Assembly: GCA_964512995.1 (NCBI GenBank)
Contig: CAZELM010000001.1
Location: forward strand, 186,001-250,000
Direction: 5' to 3'
From: CAZELM01 sp964512995
Lineage (GTDB): Bacteria > CSSED10-310
DNA: 64,000 nt
The position numbers and the translations under genes are program-made. Below are positions 18,523 through 27,565 of this stretch, piece after piece. The notes below the pieces were generated by a model. The model was not told the DNA's origin. It ran no database searches and saw nothing but the letters and a program-made list of their open reading frames with translations. The number at the start of each line of letters is the position of its first letter. The stretch's first letter is position 1.

Positions 18523-19293
18523 TTACCTCCTCCATTTATGTGACATAAGAACGCGATGAGTCAGAAATAAGCACATCCCGCACACTGATAGAAAATAGAT
18601 CAGGTCACTCGAATTGAGCACGCCTTTTGTCAGTGGATCATAGTGCTCCACCACCGAGAGATATTTCAGGATCTGGGAGAGGATCCCCTCATTGGACGGA
18701 CTCAGCCATCCGATGATCCACAGTCCCAGGTTGAATCCGAATGCGGTCAATGCTGCGATGATTTGGTTTTCAGTCAGAGCGGAAGCAAAGACGCCGAATG
18801 AGATGAACACAAATCCGAGCAGCAGGAACCCGAGATACGCGGACAGGATCGGTCCCAGTTCCGGAGAACCGACGATGTACAGGAATGCCGGAAATGAGAA
18901 TGTCAGGATCACCATGAGAACGAAAAAAACGAAAGATGCCATGAATTTCCCGATGACTACTTCCGCATCCCGGACCGGGTAGGTCATCAGCAATTCATAC
19001 GTGCCATTGCGTTTTTCTTCTGAGAAGGTGCGCATGGTCAGTGCGGGAGTCAGAAACAGCAGAATGACTGATATATTGACAAATAAGGGCCGAATGAAGT
19101 CATTCGCAAAGTTCAGATTCTGCACCATATACGGATTCTGCATCGATCGAAAAGAAACTTCCACATACCAGAGAACGTTGGAAAAAAAGAGGATGCCTGT
19201 AATGATCAGGAAAATCGCGGTGACCACATAGGCGATGGGGGAGACGAAAAATGATGTGAGATCGCGTTTGAAGATAATCCAAGATCCATTCAT
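18523..19293 (-). CDS. ABC-2 type permease, GldF-like
   Basis: 256 residues, six hydrophobic segments. Typical ABC-2 permease features: an N-terminal FKRDLTSFFVSPIAYV, the segment LTPALTMRTFSEEKRNGTYELLMTYPV, and DAEVVIGKFMASFVFF. It overlaps the ATPase gene by four bases and precedes gldG. It forms the membrane pore of the transporter with the ATPase at 19290. Confidence 0.92.
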   Translation of the reverse strand: MNGSWIIFKRDLTSFFVSPIAYVVTAIFLIITGILFFSNVLWYVEVSFRSMQNPYMVQNLNFANDFIRPLFVNISVILLFLTPALTMRTFSEEKRNGTYELLMTYPVRDAEVVIGKFMASFVFFVLMVILTFSFPAFLYIVGSPELGPILSAYLGFLLLGFVFISFGVFASALTENQIIAALTAFGFNLGLWIIGWLSPSNEGILSQILKYLSVVEHYDPLTKGVLNSSDLIYFLSVCGMCLFLTHRVLMSHKWRR

Positions 19294-20243
19294 TGCGAGT
19301 CCTCCTGTGTCACAAGGTGAATGAAGATGTCCTCGAGACTCATGACTTCCCGGTGAAGCTCAAATAACTCCCATCCGTGATGGATCACCGTCTCCGCAAT
19401 CCGGTTCCTCAGATCTGTCTCGTCTGCACATTCGATTTTATACGTTGCATAGTGGTCTGTTGAGGGGTTCTGCAGCGGCGTGACTTGGATGATCCCGGGG
19501 ATTTCGGAGATGGTTCTCAGGACCGAATCTTCGGGACCCCGGACTCCGATGATAATATTCATTTTTTTCTGAAGTGTCCGGTCCAGGTTCTCGGGAGTAT
19601 CGACCGCGATCAGTTTTCCCTTGTTTAAAATGATCACGCGCTGGCAGATCATGGAGACTTCGGGGAGGATGTGGGAGGACAGGATAATGGTGCGATCGTT
19701 CCCCAGTTCTTTGATCAGATGCCGGATTTCCATGATCTGTTTGGGATCGAGACCTTCCGTGGGTTCATCCAGGATCAGCACATCCGGATCACCGATGAGT
19801 GCCTGAGCCAGGCCGACACGTTGCCGGTATCCCTTGGAAAGAACGCCGATAATACGTGATTTTTCACGGCTCAATCCGCATTGTTCCGTCACTCGCTGAA
19901 TGTGCTCATGCCGCTGGTGGCGCGGAACACCTTTAATGGATGCCACAAAATAAAGATAATCCATGATCTTCATATCTCGGTATAACGGGACAGATTCCGG
20001 CAAATATCCGATCTTTTTTCTCGCAGCGTACGAATTCATCCCGATGTCGATGTCCGCAACCTTCGCAGAACCGGATGTTGGTGCGAGAAATCCGGTCAAT
20101 ATCCGCATGGTTGTTGTTTTACCGGCTCCATTGGGACCCAGAAATCCCAATATTTCACCTTTTTCCATTCGGAATGACAAATGATCCAGTGCGAGTGTCA
20201 TCCCGAATTGTTTTGTCAGTTCCATCACTTCAATCATTGTCAA
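19290..20243 (-). CDS. ABC transporter ATPase, GldA-like
   Basis: 317 residues. Walker A GPNGAGKTTT (residues 35-44), Q-loop around YLPE, signature LSKGYRQRVGLAQAL (136-150), Walker B VLILDEPTEGLDP (156-168) and switch His in SSHILPE. A C-terminal extension of about 90 residues is typical of ABC-2 type ATPases. First gene of the four-gene gldA-gldF-gldG-DUF4340 operon. Confidence 0.93.
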   Translation of the reverse strand: MTMIEVMELTKQFGMTLALDHLSFRMEKGEILGFLGPNGAGKTTTMRILTGFLAPTSGSAKVADIDIGMNSYAARKKIGYLPESVPLYRDMKIMDYLYFVASIKGVPRHQRHEHIQRVTEQCGLSREKSRIIGVLSKGYRQRVGLAQALIGDPDVLILDEPTEGLDPKQIMEIRHLIKELGNDRTIILSSHILPEVSMICQRVIILNKGKLIAVDTPENLDRTLQKKMNIIIGVRGPEDSVLRTISEIPGIIQVTPLQNPSTDHYATYKIECADETDLRNRIAETVIHHGWELFELHREVMSLEDIFIHLVTQEDSQ

Positions 20244-20295
20244 TTTCTCCCTGAAATCGATTTAAGAGTCATACATTAGGAGATGTATCACAATA

Positions 20296-20335
20296 AAACC
20301 AATCTCGGAACCAGGATTGATTCCGAGATTGGTTT
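20296..20335 (-). terminator. Rho-independent terminator of the DegP-like gene
   Basis: A perfect 15-bp stem (arms 20296-20310 and 20321-20335) with a 10-base loop. On the minus strand it is followed by TTTTATTG. It starts 30 bases beyond the stop of the protease gene and separates it from the ABC operon. Confidence 0.85.
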
Positions 20336-20364
20336 GATCGTTAATGGGATTTTAAAACAGAGAG

Positions 20365-21864
20365 TTACTTTTTGGATTCATTGGGGCGAATGGCAACAAA
20401 GATACGTGAATCGCCTCGAAGGACATACAAGATAGCTCCGTCGGTCGATGTAAGGGATTCCATGGCTTTGTGATAGTCCCCGATCGATGTAATTTTCTGC
20501 TTGTTGATCTCCAGAATAATATCCTGACGCTGGAGTCCTGCCTTGTCTGCCGGACTTCCGGGTTCAATATCAGCGATCAGAACGCCAGAGGATTTTTTAA
20601 TCCCCAACTGATGGGCCATGTCAGGTGTAATCTCCTGGATCGTCATTCCAAAATCCGAAGATACGCCATCGGTTTTTGCTTTCAGGTTGCTGAGATCTTT
20701 GGGACGCTCGCCAATGTCGACCGTAAACTTCTTTTCTTTTCCTTCACGGATAACGGTGATATTGATCTCTTTATCTACGGATGTTCCAGCGACCATACGC
20801 GACAGATGACCGGAATCCTTGATTTCAACATTATCGTAACTGATAACAACATCCATTTTTTGAATTCCTGCTTTGTCTGCCGGGCTGTCTTCGACTACTT
20901 CCGAAATCAGAGCTCCTTTGGTGGAACTCAGACCAAGATTTTTTGCCAGATCATCCGTAAGAGTCTGAATCGTAACACCGAGCCATCCCCGGATGACAAC
21001 GCCTTTATCCTTCAGATCATCCAACAGGTTCTTGATCATATTGATGGGAATGGCGAAGCCGATTCCGGCGGACTGACCGGTTTTGGAGGCAATCACCGTA
21101 TTGATTCCAACGAGCCGTCCATGAACATCCAGCAACGGACCACCGGAGTTGCCAGGGTTGATGGAGGCATCGGTCTGGATGAAATCCTGATACGGGAGTT
21201 CGTCATAGGGCATGACAAGAGATCGTCCTTTTGCACTGACAACTCCGACCGTAATCGTGTGTCCGAATCCGAATGGATTTCCGATGGCCATGACCCAGTC
21301 TCCCACTTCCAGAATATCGGAATCGCCCAACGGGATGGATTTCAAGGGTTCTTCTGGTTCGACTTTTATCAGGGCAATATCGGTTTCGTCATCTTTACCG
21401 ACCACTTTCGCATCATATGTTTTTCCGTCCAGAGTCGTGACTTTGATCTCATCAACATCCTGGATGACATGATTGTTGGTCAGAATATACCCTTCCGGAT
21501 CAATAATGACTCCAGAACCCAGACTTTGGACTTTTTCGGACATCGGCCGATCTCCAAAGAACTGACGGAAGAATTCATCTCCGAAAAAATCTTCAAAAGG
21601 AGATTGAAACTGATGGGGACTTCTTTGCATGTTGCGTTTGATAATGGTGGTGGTCGATATATTGACAACGGTTGGGCTTTCTTCTTTGGCAATGTCCCGG
21701 AATGTAGTAAATGTGAATGGCTGACTTTCAATGGATTGGGCATCAGAAGTTTCGGTTGATTGAGGATTCTTATTAAACCAAGATGCATTCACGTTTGATA
21801 ACAGACCAATAAACAACATGATGAATAAACTGGATAACACTCCTGTTTTTAATCCTTTTTTCAT
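20365..21864 (-). CDS. degP: Do-family periplasmic serine protease (DegP/HtrA)
   Basis: 499 residues; degrades or refolds damaged envelope proteins. The signal peptide spans residues 1-27. The catalytic triad is His in LTNNHVIQD, Asp in DDETDIALIKV and Ser in INPGNSGGPLL. Two PDZ domains follow, starting WLGVTIQTLTDDLAKNLG and GMTIQEITPDMAHQLG, each with a (D/P)SPADKAG(I/L)Q motif. AAGGAG precedes the ATG. Monocistronic, with its own terminator. No two-component or sigmaE-like regulator is adjacent. Gene name given by domain architecture; DegQ or another Do-family paralogue is possible. Confidence 0.93.
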   Translation of the reverse strand: MKKGLKTGVLSSLFIMLFIGLLSNVNASWFNKNPQSTETSDAQSIESQPFTFTTFRDIAKEESPTVVNISTTTIIKRNMQRSPHQFQSPFEDFFGDEFFRQFFGDRPMSEKVQSLGSGVIIDPEGYILTNNHVIQDVDEIKVTTLDGKTYDAKVVGKDDETDIALIKVEPEEPLKSIPLGDSDILEVGDWVMAIGNPFGFGHTITVGVVSAKGRSLVMPYDELPYQDFIQTDASINPGNSGGPLLDVHGRLVGINTVIASKTGQSAGIGFAIPINMIKNLLDDLKDKGVVIRGWLGVTIQTLTDDLAKNLGLSSTKGALISEVVEDSPADKAGIQKMDVVISYDNVEIKDSGHLSRMVAGTSVDKEINITVIREGKEKKFTVDIGERPKDLSNLKAKTDGVSSDFGMTIQEITPDMAHQLGIKKSSGVLIADIEPGSPADKAGLQRQDIILEINKQKITSIGDYHKAMESLTSTDGAILYVLRGDSRIFVAIRPNESKK

Positions 21865-21965
21865 CGGTATTCTCCTTCAATTTCCGCTCGATGTTTCAAT
21901 TTATAACCGGTTGCTCGTCATTCCGTGTATATAACAAGTCCATGTTTCGTCAGGTTCCGCAAAAT

Positions 21966-22340
21966 TCAACGATGACGTGTTGTTCGGATGTGGAGGACGT
22001 GAATGGTCACACAAACTCCGACGAAAATCAGCAACAACCCAAACTTCTTGGAATCTGCCATGTAAAAACAGATTATGGTGGTTCCCAGGGAAATCCATAA
22101 AAACAGGAGCGTGATGATTTTGATGGCCAATGGTACGCCTTCTCCCTCGCGGTATTTACGGATATATTCACCAAACAGTCGATTCCTGATCATGAGTTGG
22201 TAAAGACGTTGGGAACTTTTGGCATAACTGGCTGCTGCAAGCAGCAGAAACGGAGTGGTTGGCAGGATGGGGATAAATATGCCGATAATAGCGAGTAAGG
22301 TGGAAAGTGAGCCGATCGTAATCAGCAATGCCCGTTTCAT
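21966..22340 (-). CDS. DUF454 (YbaN-like) inner-membrane protein
   Basis: 124 residues from the ATG at 22340. The longer frame to 22574 is read through the katA terminator and the end of katA, so it is not natural. The family signature is clear: LAIIGIFIPILPTTPFLLLAA (residues about 15-35), then SYAKSSQRLYQLMIRNRLFGEYIRKY. Three to four membrane segments. No good Shine-Dalgarno is visible, so the start is less certain than the family. Function unknown. Confidence 0.8.
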   Translation of the reverse strand: MKRALLITIGSLSTLLAIIGIFIPILPTTPFLLLAAASYAKSSQRLYQLMIRNRLFGEYIRKYREGEGVPLAIKIITLLFLWISLGTTIICFYMADSKKFGLLLIFVGVCVTIHVLHIRTTRHR

Positions 22341-22380
22341 TTGCGGCACAAAGGAGGGGTGATGGATACCGGTATCAGAA

Positions 22381-22409
22381 ACAAGATCCCCTTTGCCCGG
22401 GGATCTTGT
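22381..22409 (-). terminator. Rho-independent terminator of katA
   Basis: A perfect 11-bp stem, ACAAGATCCCC (22381-22391) with GGGGATCTTGT (22399-22409), loop of seven. On the minus strand it is followed by TTCTG, a short U-rich tail. It lies 38 bases after the katA stop and before the YbaN-like gene. Confidence 0.7.
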
Positions 22410-22446
22410 AAAATTATTGAATGAAATATTATGAATTGAGTCGATG

Positions 22447-23904
22447 CTACTTCGGAATCTCACACATGGAGATCCCCAGTGCTTTGGCAACACCTTCACC
22501 ATACGCGGGATCTGCTTTATAACAATTACCGATGTGCCGGATTTTGATTTCTTTGGGAGCATCGCCCATGGCACGAGCGGTATTCTCGAAAAGGACTTGT
22601 TTTTGTTCGCATGTCATTAACCGGAACAGGAGCCCCGGTTGGGTATAGTAATCATCATCCAATCGATGATTCCAATGCCCCGCAGCACCTTCCAGATCAA
22701 GAGGAGGTTCAGAGAAATCCGGCTGTTCCTGCCATTCCCCATAGCTGTTCGGCTCATATCCGAGCGTGCTGCCATGATTCCCATCCACCCGCATGGCACC
22801 GTCACGGTGATAACTGTGGAACGGGCACCGAGATGCATTGACGGGGATCAGGTGATGGTTGACTCCGAGTCGATACCGCTGGGCGTCACCATAGGAAAAC
22901 AATCGGCCCTGGAGCATTTTGTCAGGAGAGAATCCGATTCCGGGTATGATATTCGCTGGATTGAATGCGGATTGTTCCACTTCCGCAAAATAATTTTCGG
23001 GATTCCGGTTGAGTTCCAGGATACCGACATCATGGAGCGGATAATCTTTGTGATACCAGACTTTGGTCAGGTCAAATGGATTGTAGGGGCATTGGGCTGC
23101 TTCTTTTTCGGGCATCACCTGGATCGCCATTTTCCAGCGAGGGAAATCCCTCTTCTCGATACTGTCATAGAGATCCCGCTGATGACTTTCCCGGCACTTA
23201 CCGATAATGGCCTCGGCTTCCGCATCCGTCAAATTTCTGATTCCCTGAAGCGTTTCCAGGTGGAATTTCACCCAGAATCGTTCGTTTTTGGCATTGATCA
23301 GGCTGAATGTGTGGGATCCAAAGCCATGCATATGCCGGTAGGAGTATGGTATCCCGCGATCGCTCATCGTGATTGTGATCTGATGCAATGCTTCGGGGAG
23401 TGACGTCCAGAAATCCCAGTTGTTTCTCGCACTGCGTAGATTGGTCCGGGGATCCCGCTTCACCGCATGGTTGAGATCCGGAAATTTGAGCGGATCGCGG
23501 AGGAAAAAGACGGGGGTATTGTTGCCAACCAGATCCCAGTTTCCCTCCTCCGTGTAGAACTTGATCGCAAAACCCCGGATGTCCCGCTCCGCATCCGCTG
23601 CGCCACGTTCTCCGGCAACGGTCGAAAAGCGGACAAATAAGTCGGTTTTTTTGCCGATTGCAGAGAATATTTTCGCTTTCGTCCAGCAGGTGATGTCATG
23701 CGTCACCGTGAATGTACCGTACGCTCCAGAACCTTTCGCATGCATCCGTCGTTCCGGGATCACTTCCCGATCGAAATGTGCGAGTTTTTCCAGGAACCAG
23801 ACATCCTGAAGCAAGGCGGGACCACGGGCACCGGCTGTCATGATGTTCTGATTGTCTGAAACGGGCGCTCCAGCATTGGTTGTCAATTTCTTCTTGTCTG
23901 TCAT
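22447..23904 (-). CDS. katA: Monofunctional haem catalase, small-subunit type
   Basis: 485 residues, the clade 3 size. Dismutates hydrogen peroxide to water and oxygen in the cytoplasm. Active-site His55 lies in MHAKGSGAYGTF, the essential Asn in LVGNNTPVFFLRDP (around 128-129), and the proximal haem tyrosine in RLFSYGDAQRYRLG. No C-terminal flavodoxin-like domain, so it is not a large-subunit enzyme. Its ATG overlaps the perR stop by four bases (ATGA), so repressor and enzyme are made from one message. Confidence 0.96.
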   Translation of the reverse strand: MTDKKKLTTNAGAPVSDNQNIMTAGARGPALLQDVWFLEKLAHFDREVIPERRMHAKGSGAYGTFTVTHDITCWTKAKIFSAIGKKTDLFVRFSTVAGERGAADAERDIRGFAIKFYTEEGNWDLVGNNTPVFFLRDPLKFPDLNHAVKRDPRTNLRSARNNWDFWTSLPEALHQITITMSDRGIPYSYRHMHGFGSHTFSLINAKNERFWVKFHLETLQGIRNLTDAEAEAIIGKCRESHQRDLYDSIEKRDFPRWKMAIQVMPEKEAAQCPYNPFDLTKVWYHKDYPLHDVGILELNRNPENYFAEVEQSAFNPANIIPGIGFSPDKMLQGRLFSYGDAQRYRLGVNHHLIPVNASRCPFHSYHRDGAMRVDGNHGSTLGYEPNSYGEWQEQPDFSEPPLDLEGAAGHWNHRLDDDYYTQPGLLFRLMTCEQKQVLFENTARAMGDAPKEIKIRHIGNCYKADPAYGEGVAKALGISMCEIPK

Positions 23905-24407
23905 TTCGTTCCTTTCTTTGATGGTGTTGATTTTTTGTTATCAGGCATTCTGCCTCTGGCTATATTTTTTGAACAACGTTCACAGGTTCCCCGGACTTCG
24001 ATTTGTGTCGTGATGACACTGCCAAACTGCTTGACAACGTCGGGAATGACCAGTTCATTGAACTCTGTCGCAATAAAATCCCGGACCATGCCGCAATTCA
24101 TGCAAACGTAATGATGGTGGTGTTCCAGATTGGCATCAAACCGGACACTTTCGTGGCGCGGTCCCAATGCATGGATGATCCCGAGATCACTGAGTTTCCA
24201 TAGTGTTCGATATACGGTATCCAGTGAGACGGATGGCATCCGAACCCGGACGGCACGAAATATCGTTTCCGCATCCGGATGCTCCAGAGAGGATGCGATT
24301 TCGCGGAAGATCTCGATCCGCTGGGGAGTTAATTTGATTCCGGCATGCTTGGAGGCTTCTATGAAATATTCCATTCGGCGTTCGATTATCGTATTGTCAA
24401 TTTTCAC
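23901..24407 (-). CDS. perR: Fur-family peroxide-responsive repressor, PerR-like
   Basis: 168 residues from a GTG start six bases after AGGAG. The N-terminal winged helix contains LTPQRIEIFREI and VSLDTVYRTLWKLSDLGII. The dimerisation and metal domain holds HHHHYVCMNCG and a second CERCSK pair, giving the structural zinc site of two CxxC motifs. PerR senses peroxide by iron-catalysed oxidation of metal-ligand histidines. The assignment as PerR rather than Fur rests on its translational coupling to katA. Autoregulation is likely. Confidence 0.88.
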   Translation of the reverse strand: MKIDNTIIERRMEYFIEASKHAGIKLTPQRIEIFREIASSLEHPDAETIFRAVRVRMPSVSLDTVYRTLWKLSDLGIIHALGPRHESVRFDANLEHHHHYVCMNCGMVRDFIATEFNELVIPDVVKQFGSVITTQIEVRGTCERCSKNIARGRMPDNKKSTPSKKGTK

Positions 24408-24459
24408 GTATCGCTCCTATTTATAATTAGTCAGCAATTAAGAATGTACTGACAACTGG

Positions 24460-24470
24460 TGATATTATCA
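24460..24470. promoter_or_regulatory. Possible PerR/Fur operator upstream of perR
   Basis: The 11-base perfect palindrome TGATATTATCA lies 53 bases upstream of the perR GTG in A/T-rich DNA. It resembles the outer halves of the TGATAAT-N-ATTATCA Fur/PerR consensus but is shorter. Only a candidate. Confidence 0.3.
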
Positions 24471-24529
24471 ATAGAAAATAGCTATGTTAATCGAATAAAA
24501 ATAATGAATGGATGTCGAATGACAGATGA

Positions 24530-25741
24530 TTATGTATCGGAATCGTTCAGAATGGTGGTGCGATACAGGGCGACCGCACATCCGGCCAGGAACCAGAACA
24601 GGAGACCGGTTTCGTTTTCATATCGATATGTCGTAAAGCTGAAGATAAGGAAAACCGCAAAGCTGCCTGCAAGGCCCAGCAGTTGGCCTTCCTGTGCCTG
24701 ATCGGGTGAACGGCACAGCATTCTGAGCAGGATCCAGAAGATGCCCACGATGAGTGCTAAAAAGGAAAACAAACCCAGTAGTCCTGTTTCGATGGTCATT
24801 TGCAGATAGAGATTGTGAGCGTTTTCAAACACAATGCCGGAAGATCGGGAATGGATGTAATCCGGATATAAGCGTTGGAAGATTCGATTCCCATACCCCG
24901 CTCCCATCCAGGGGTGATCTTTGATCATTTCCAGAGCGCTGTGCCACATCCAGAATCGATCTCCAAGTGTTTCAGATTCTGAAAACTGGAAGACTTTCAT
25001 GATACTTGTTGCGCGTTCAATGATGTCTGCGGGGAGAAACCATGGTGTGCTGATGACTCCGATCAGGAGAATAACGAGCATCCGCCGGTCTTTTAACGCC
25101 GCCAGTATCGATACCGCAAGCAAACTGCTGATCCACGCTCCGCGTGACATGGTCACAATCATAAATGCCAGGCACAGAAGGAGAACAATAAAGGAAAAAG
25201 TGCGCCACCATCCTTTGCTGCAAAGAAACCGACCGAGCGCAATCGGAAGAATCATTGATGTATAAAACGCGGCTCTGCCAAAATTGTTAAAAAAGGACGT
25301 TGCCCGACCGTCTTTGATGAGCGAGCCTTCAAAGTAGCCGAAAATACCGATACCTGCAACGATGCCAACCGATATCAGCAGTGTTGTCAGGAGCCGTTGC
25401 GTGTATCTGTGAGAATGCATCGTAGAAGAAACAAGGTAAAAAAATAAGATCTGCTTCAAGAACTCCTTTTTCATCGTATTGAACGAATAGTCAACATCAA
25501 ATGACGTAACTGTTCTGATGATGATAATCGCAGCATACACGAGAATGAGAATGTCCAGGGGAGTTCGTTTGAATGGGATTTGAGACGATAAAATTGTTTG
25601 CGCGATAACACAGGCAATGGCGATTCCCATCAGTGATGACTGAATCGCTGCAGTATGCGGTATTGCCATCGTAAAAAGATAAGCGACTAACGTGCTCCGC
25701 AAAAGCCGTTTAGTCATAAACAAACCATGAGTGCGATCCAT
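24530..25741 (-). CDS. O-antigen ligase family (WaaL/Wzy_C) membrane protein
   Basis: 403 residues with about eleven membrane segments. The Wzy_C region is recognisable: VTMSRGAWISSLLAVSIL, then the periplasmic loop with DHPWMGAGYGNRIFQ, then NAHNLYLQMTIETGLLGLFSF. Members either ligate O-antigen to lipid A-core or polymerise repeat units; sequence alone does not tell which. Divergent from the polysaccharide genes at 26114-32869, which supply a flippase and glycosyltransferase. The ATG at 25741 is poorly supported by a ribosome site; 25717 is an alternative. Confidence 0.87.
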   Translation of the reverse strand: MDRTHGLFMTKRLLRSTLVAYLFTMAIPHTAAIQSSLMGIAIACVIAQTILSSQIPFKRTPLDILILVYAAIIIIRTVTSFDVDYSFNTMKKEFLKQILFFYLVSSTMHSHRYTQRLLTTLLISVGIVAGIGIFGYFEGSLIKDGRATSFFNNFGRAAFYTSMILPIALGRFLCSKGWWRTFSFIVLLLCLAFMIVTMSRGAWISSLLAVSILAALKDRRMLVILLIGVISTPWFLPADIIERATSIMKVFQFSESETLGDRFWMWHSALEMIKDHPWMGAGYGNRIFQRLYPDYIHSRSSGIVFENAHNLYLQMTIETGLLGLFSFLALIVGIFWILLRMLCRSPDQAQEGQLLGLAGSFAVFLIFSFTTYRYENETGLLFWFLAGCAVALYRTTILNDSDT

Positions 25742-26113
25742 TTTTTCAATCTGCTTCCGGTTAAGATTGATCTTCTTGATGGCCGATGAGAAGGGCGTTG
25801 TCCTGTCTCATCATTCGCAGAAACTATAACCCATATGCTCTCAGAGAGACAAGAACGAGCGTATGAACAAGTTGGGTACGAATCATGGTTTGAGGTTATC
25901 CGAAACGTCTTCTTGGCTGCAAACGTCTGAAAAACACAACCAGTCTGCAATATGTTCTCTTTTCATCGTTTTATTCAGATCGCTCGGTAAATCCGGATGG
26001 ATTGCGAATCGGCTCCCAAAATAGGATAATGGAGATTACGATCGGTACGGTCTGAAAAGCCAACGAAATGAATATGTTAACTATTTTAAAAAGCGTTAGC
26101 TGAATATCGGAAT
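25742..26113. other. Divergent intergenic region of the polysaccharide genes
   Basis: 372 bases between the O-antigen-ligase gene and the GT-C-like gene. It should carry promoters in both directions, but I cannot identify convincing boxes. A minus-strand frame (25971-26186) encodes one hydrophobic stretch but overlaps the next gene and has no start signal. Confidence 0.4.
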
Positions 26114-27553
26114 GTGAAACATATAGTGAAGCTGCATCAGCGATTCCATCAGGTTTTATCACGGTTTCCCCAATTCCATATACCATATCCGAAACAGGAT
26201 TCCGTTGTTTTTTGGGTGCTGGCGATGGTGAGTCTGGAGATTAATCTTCCGTTTGTTTTCGATCAGCTCGATTTTCATAACTGTCTGCCGCTTCTGCACT
26301 CTCTGGAACGATTCCTTGTTCCCGGAGGGACTCCGCATCCGTTGGTGATGATGAATAATCTGTTTACACCTCTCAGGCTGATGATCCGAACGATTACCGT
26401 GGGAGCAGCGCTGGTGTATGTCGCGGCGGCTGGATTGAGCCGATTCCAGGAGAAAATTAAATGGATCATCCTTTTGATGATCATCGGTTTGCATATTGTT
26501 CTTCCACAATATCTGATGATCGGATGTCGAATCGCCGGAAACAATCCGGCTATCGCACATGATGGGGGAGTGATTCAGATGGAAGAATCCATGAAGATGC
26601 TCCTTCAAGGTAACAATCCGTATGCGACAGATTTTTTGGGAACCGATCTGGAGAATTGGCGGGGTTTCAGGAACAACGTGGTCTATCATGTTCCCTATAT
26701 GCCGGGATCATTTCTGTTTTCGATTCCAATGTATATCTGCTGTAAGGAATTTTGGGGAGTATTTGATCAGAGGCTGTTCTACAGCGTACTATTCGCGGTA
26801 TCGCTCATCTTCATCCATCTGACCATTCGTGCTTTTGAGCAAAAAATGATTGCCTTGACGATCTTCTCATTGAATCCGCTGTTCGCCAAATCCTATTTGC
26901 TCGGTACCAATGATATCGTCGCAATCACCGCCCTTGTGGTATGTATTTATTTTTTCAGGAGGGAGAAATACACGGCCGGATTTTTGATGTTGGCCATCGG
27001 ATGCGCAGTCAAGCAGTTCGCATGGTTCTTTGTTCCATTTTTACTGGTGTATTGTTTTAAGTCTGTGACTGAGTCGACCCCTGACTTTGAAACAGCTCTT
27101 CGCATGCTTATCCGGGTTTCTGCACCGGGATTCATCCTGTTTTGCATCGTGGTCGTTCCATTTGTCATCTGGGATCCCCATGCGTTTATCGAAGATACAT
27201 GGGCGTATGGCTCCGGAGGACTGCCGACGAGTTATCCCATGCAAGGATTTCACGGGTATGGACTCGCAACGATGTTGCTGTTTTTTCGGATTGTTGAGGA
27301 TGGAAACGCGTATTTTCCATTTGTGTACCTTCAGTCCATCATCTTACTTCCGTTGCTTCCGGTATGTCTGTTCGCTGTATATCGAAATCATTCATTAGCC
27401 CAAGTCATATTTTTTTCCGGATTCATTCAAGGGATTTTTATGTATTTATCCCGATATTTCCATGGTAATTTCTTAGGGTTTACATTGTTCTTTCTCTGTT
27501 ATGCCTTCTGTTTGGGAATGGAATCTGATAGACATCCCATCGGTGAGCGATAA
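26114..27553 (+). CDS. Multi-pass membrane glycosyltransferase, GT-C/GT87-like
   Basis: Up to 479 residues with about ten membrane segments. A loop after the first segments reads HDGGVIQMEESMKMLLQGNNPYATDF, resembling the acidic-residue loop (D..Y..A...L.G..PY) of polyprenol-sugar-dependent GT-C enzymes such as GT87/DUF2029 mannosyltransferases. It would add a sugar from a lipid carrier on the periplasmic side. The start is uncertain: GTG at 26114 is the longest, but ATG codons at 26347/26350 would give a more usual N-terminus. First gene of a plus-strand run with asparagine-synthase, alpha/alpha-barrel and flippase genes. Confidence 0.72.
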   Translation: MKHIVKLHQRFHQVLSRFPQFHIPYPKQDSVVFWVLAMVSLEINLPFVFDQLDFHNCLPLLHSLERFLVPGGTPHPLVMMNNLFTPLRLMIRTITVGAALVYVAAAGLSRFQEKIKWIILLMIIGLHIVLPQYLMIGCRIAGNNPAIAHDGGVIQMEESMKMLLQGNNPYATDFLGTDLENWRGFRNNVVYHVPYMPGSFLFSIPMYICCKEFWGVFDQRLFYSVLFAVSLIFIHLTIRAFEQKMIALTIFSLNPLFAKSYLLGTNDIVAITALVVCIYFFRREKYTAGFLMLAIGCAVKQFAWFFVPFLLVYCFKSVTESTPDFETALRMLIRVSAPGFILFCIVVVPFVIWDPHAFIEDTWAYGSGGLPTSYPMQGFHGYGLATMLLFFRIVEDGNAYFPFVYLQSIILLPLLPVCLFAVYRNHSLAQVIFFSGFIQGIFMYLSRYFHGNFLGFTLFFLCYAFCLGMESDRHPIGER

Positions 27554-27565
27554 GGAGCTGGATGG

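Noticed and set aside
25971..26186. 71-residue minus-strand membrane peptide
   Set aside because: One hydrophobic stretch only; it overlaps the start of the GT-C-like gene and has no start signal.
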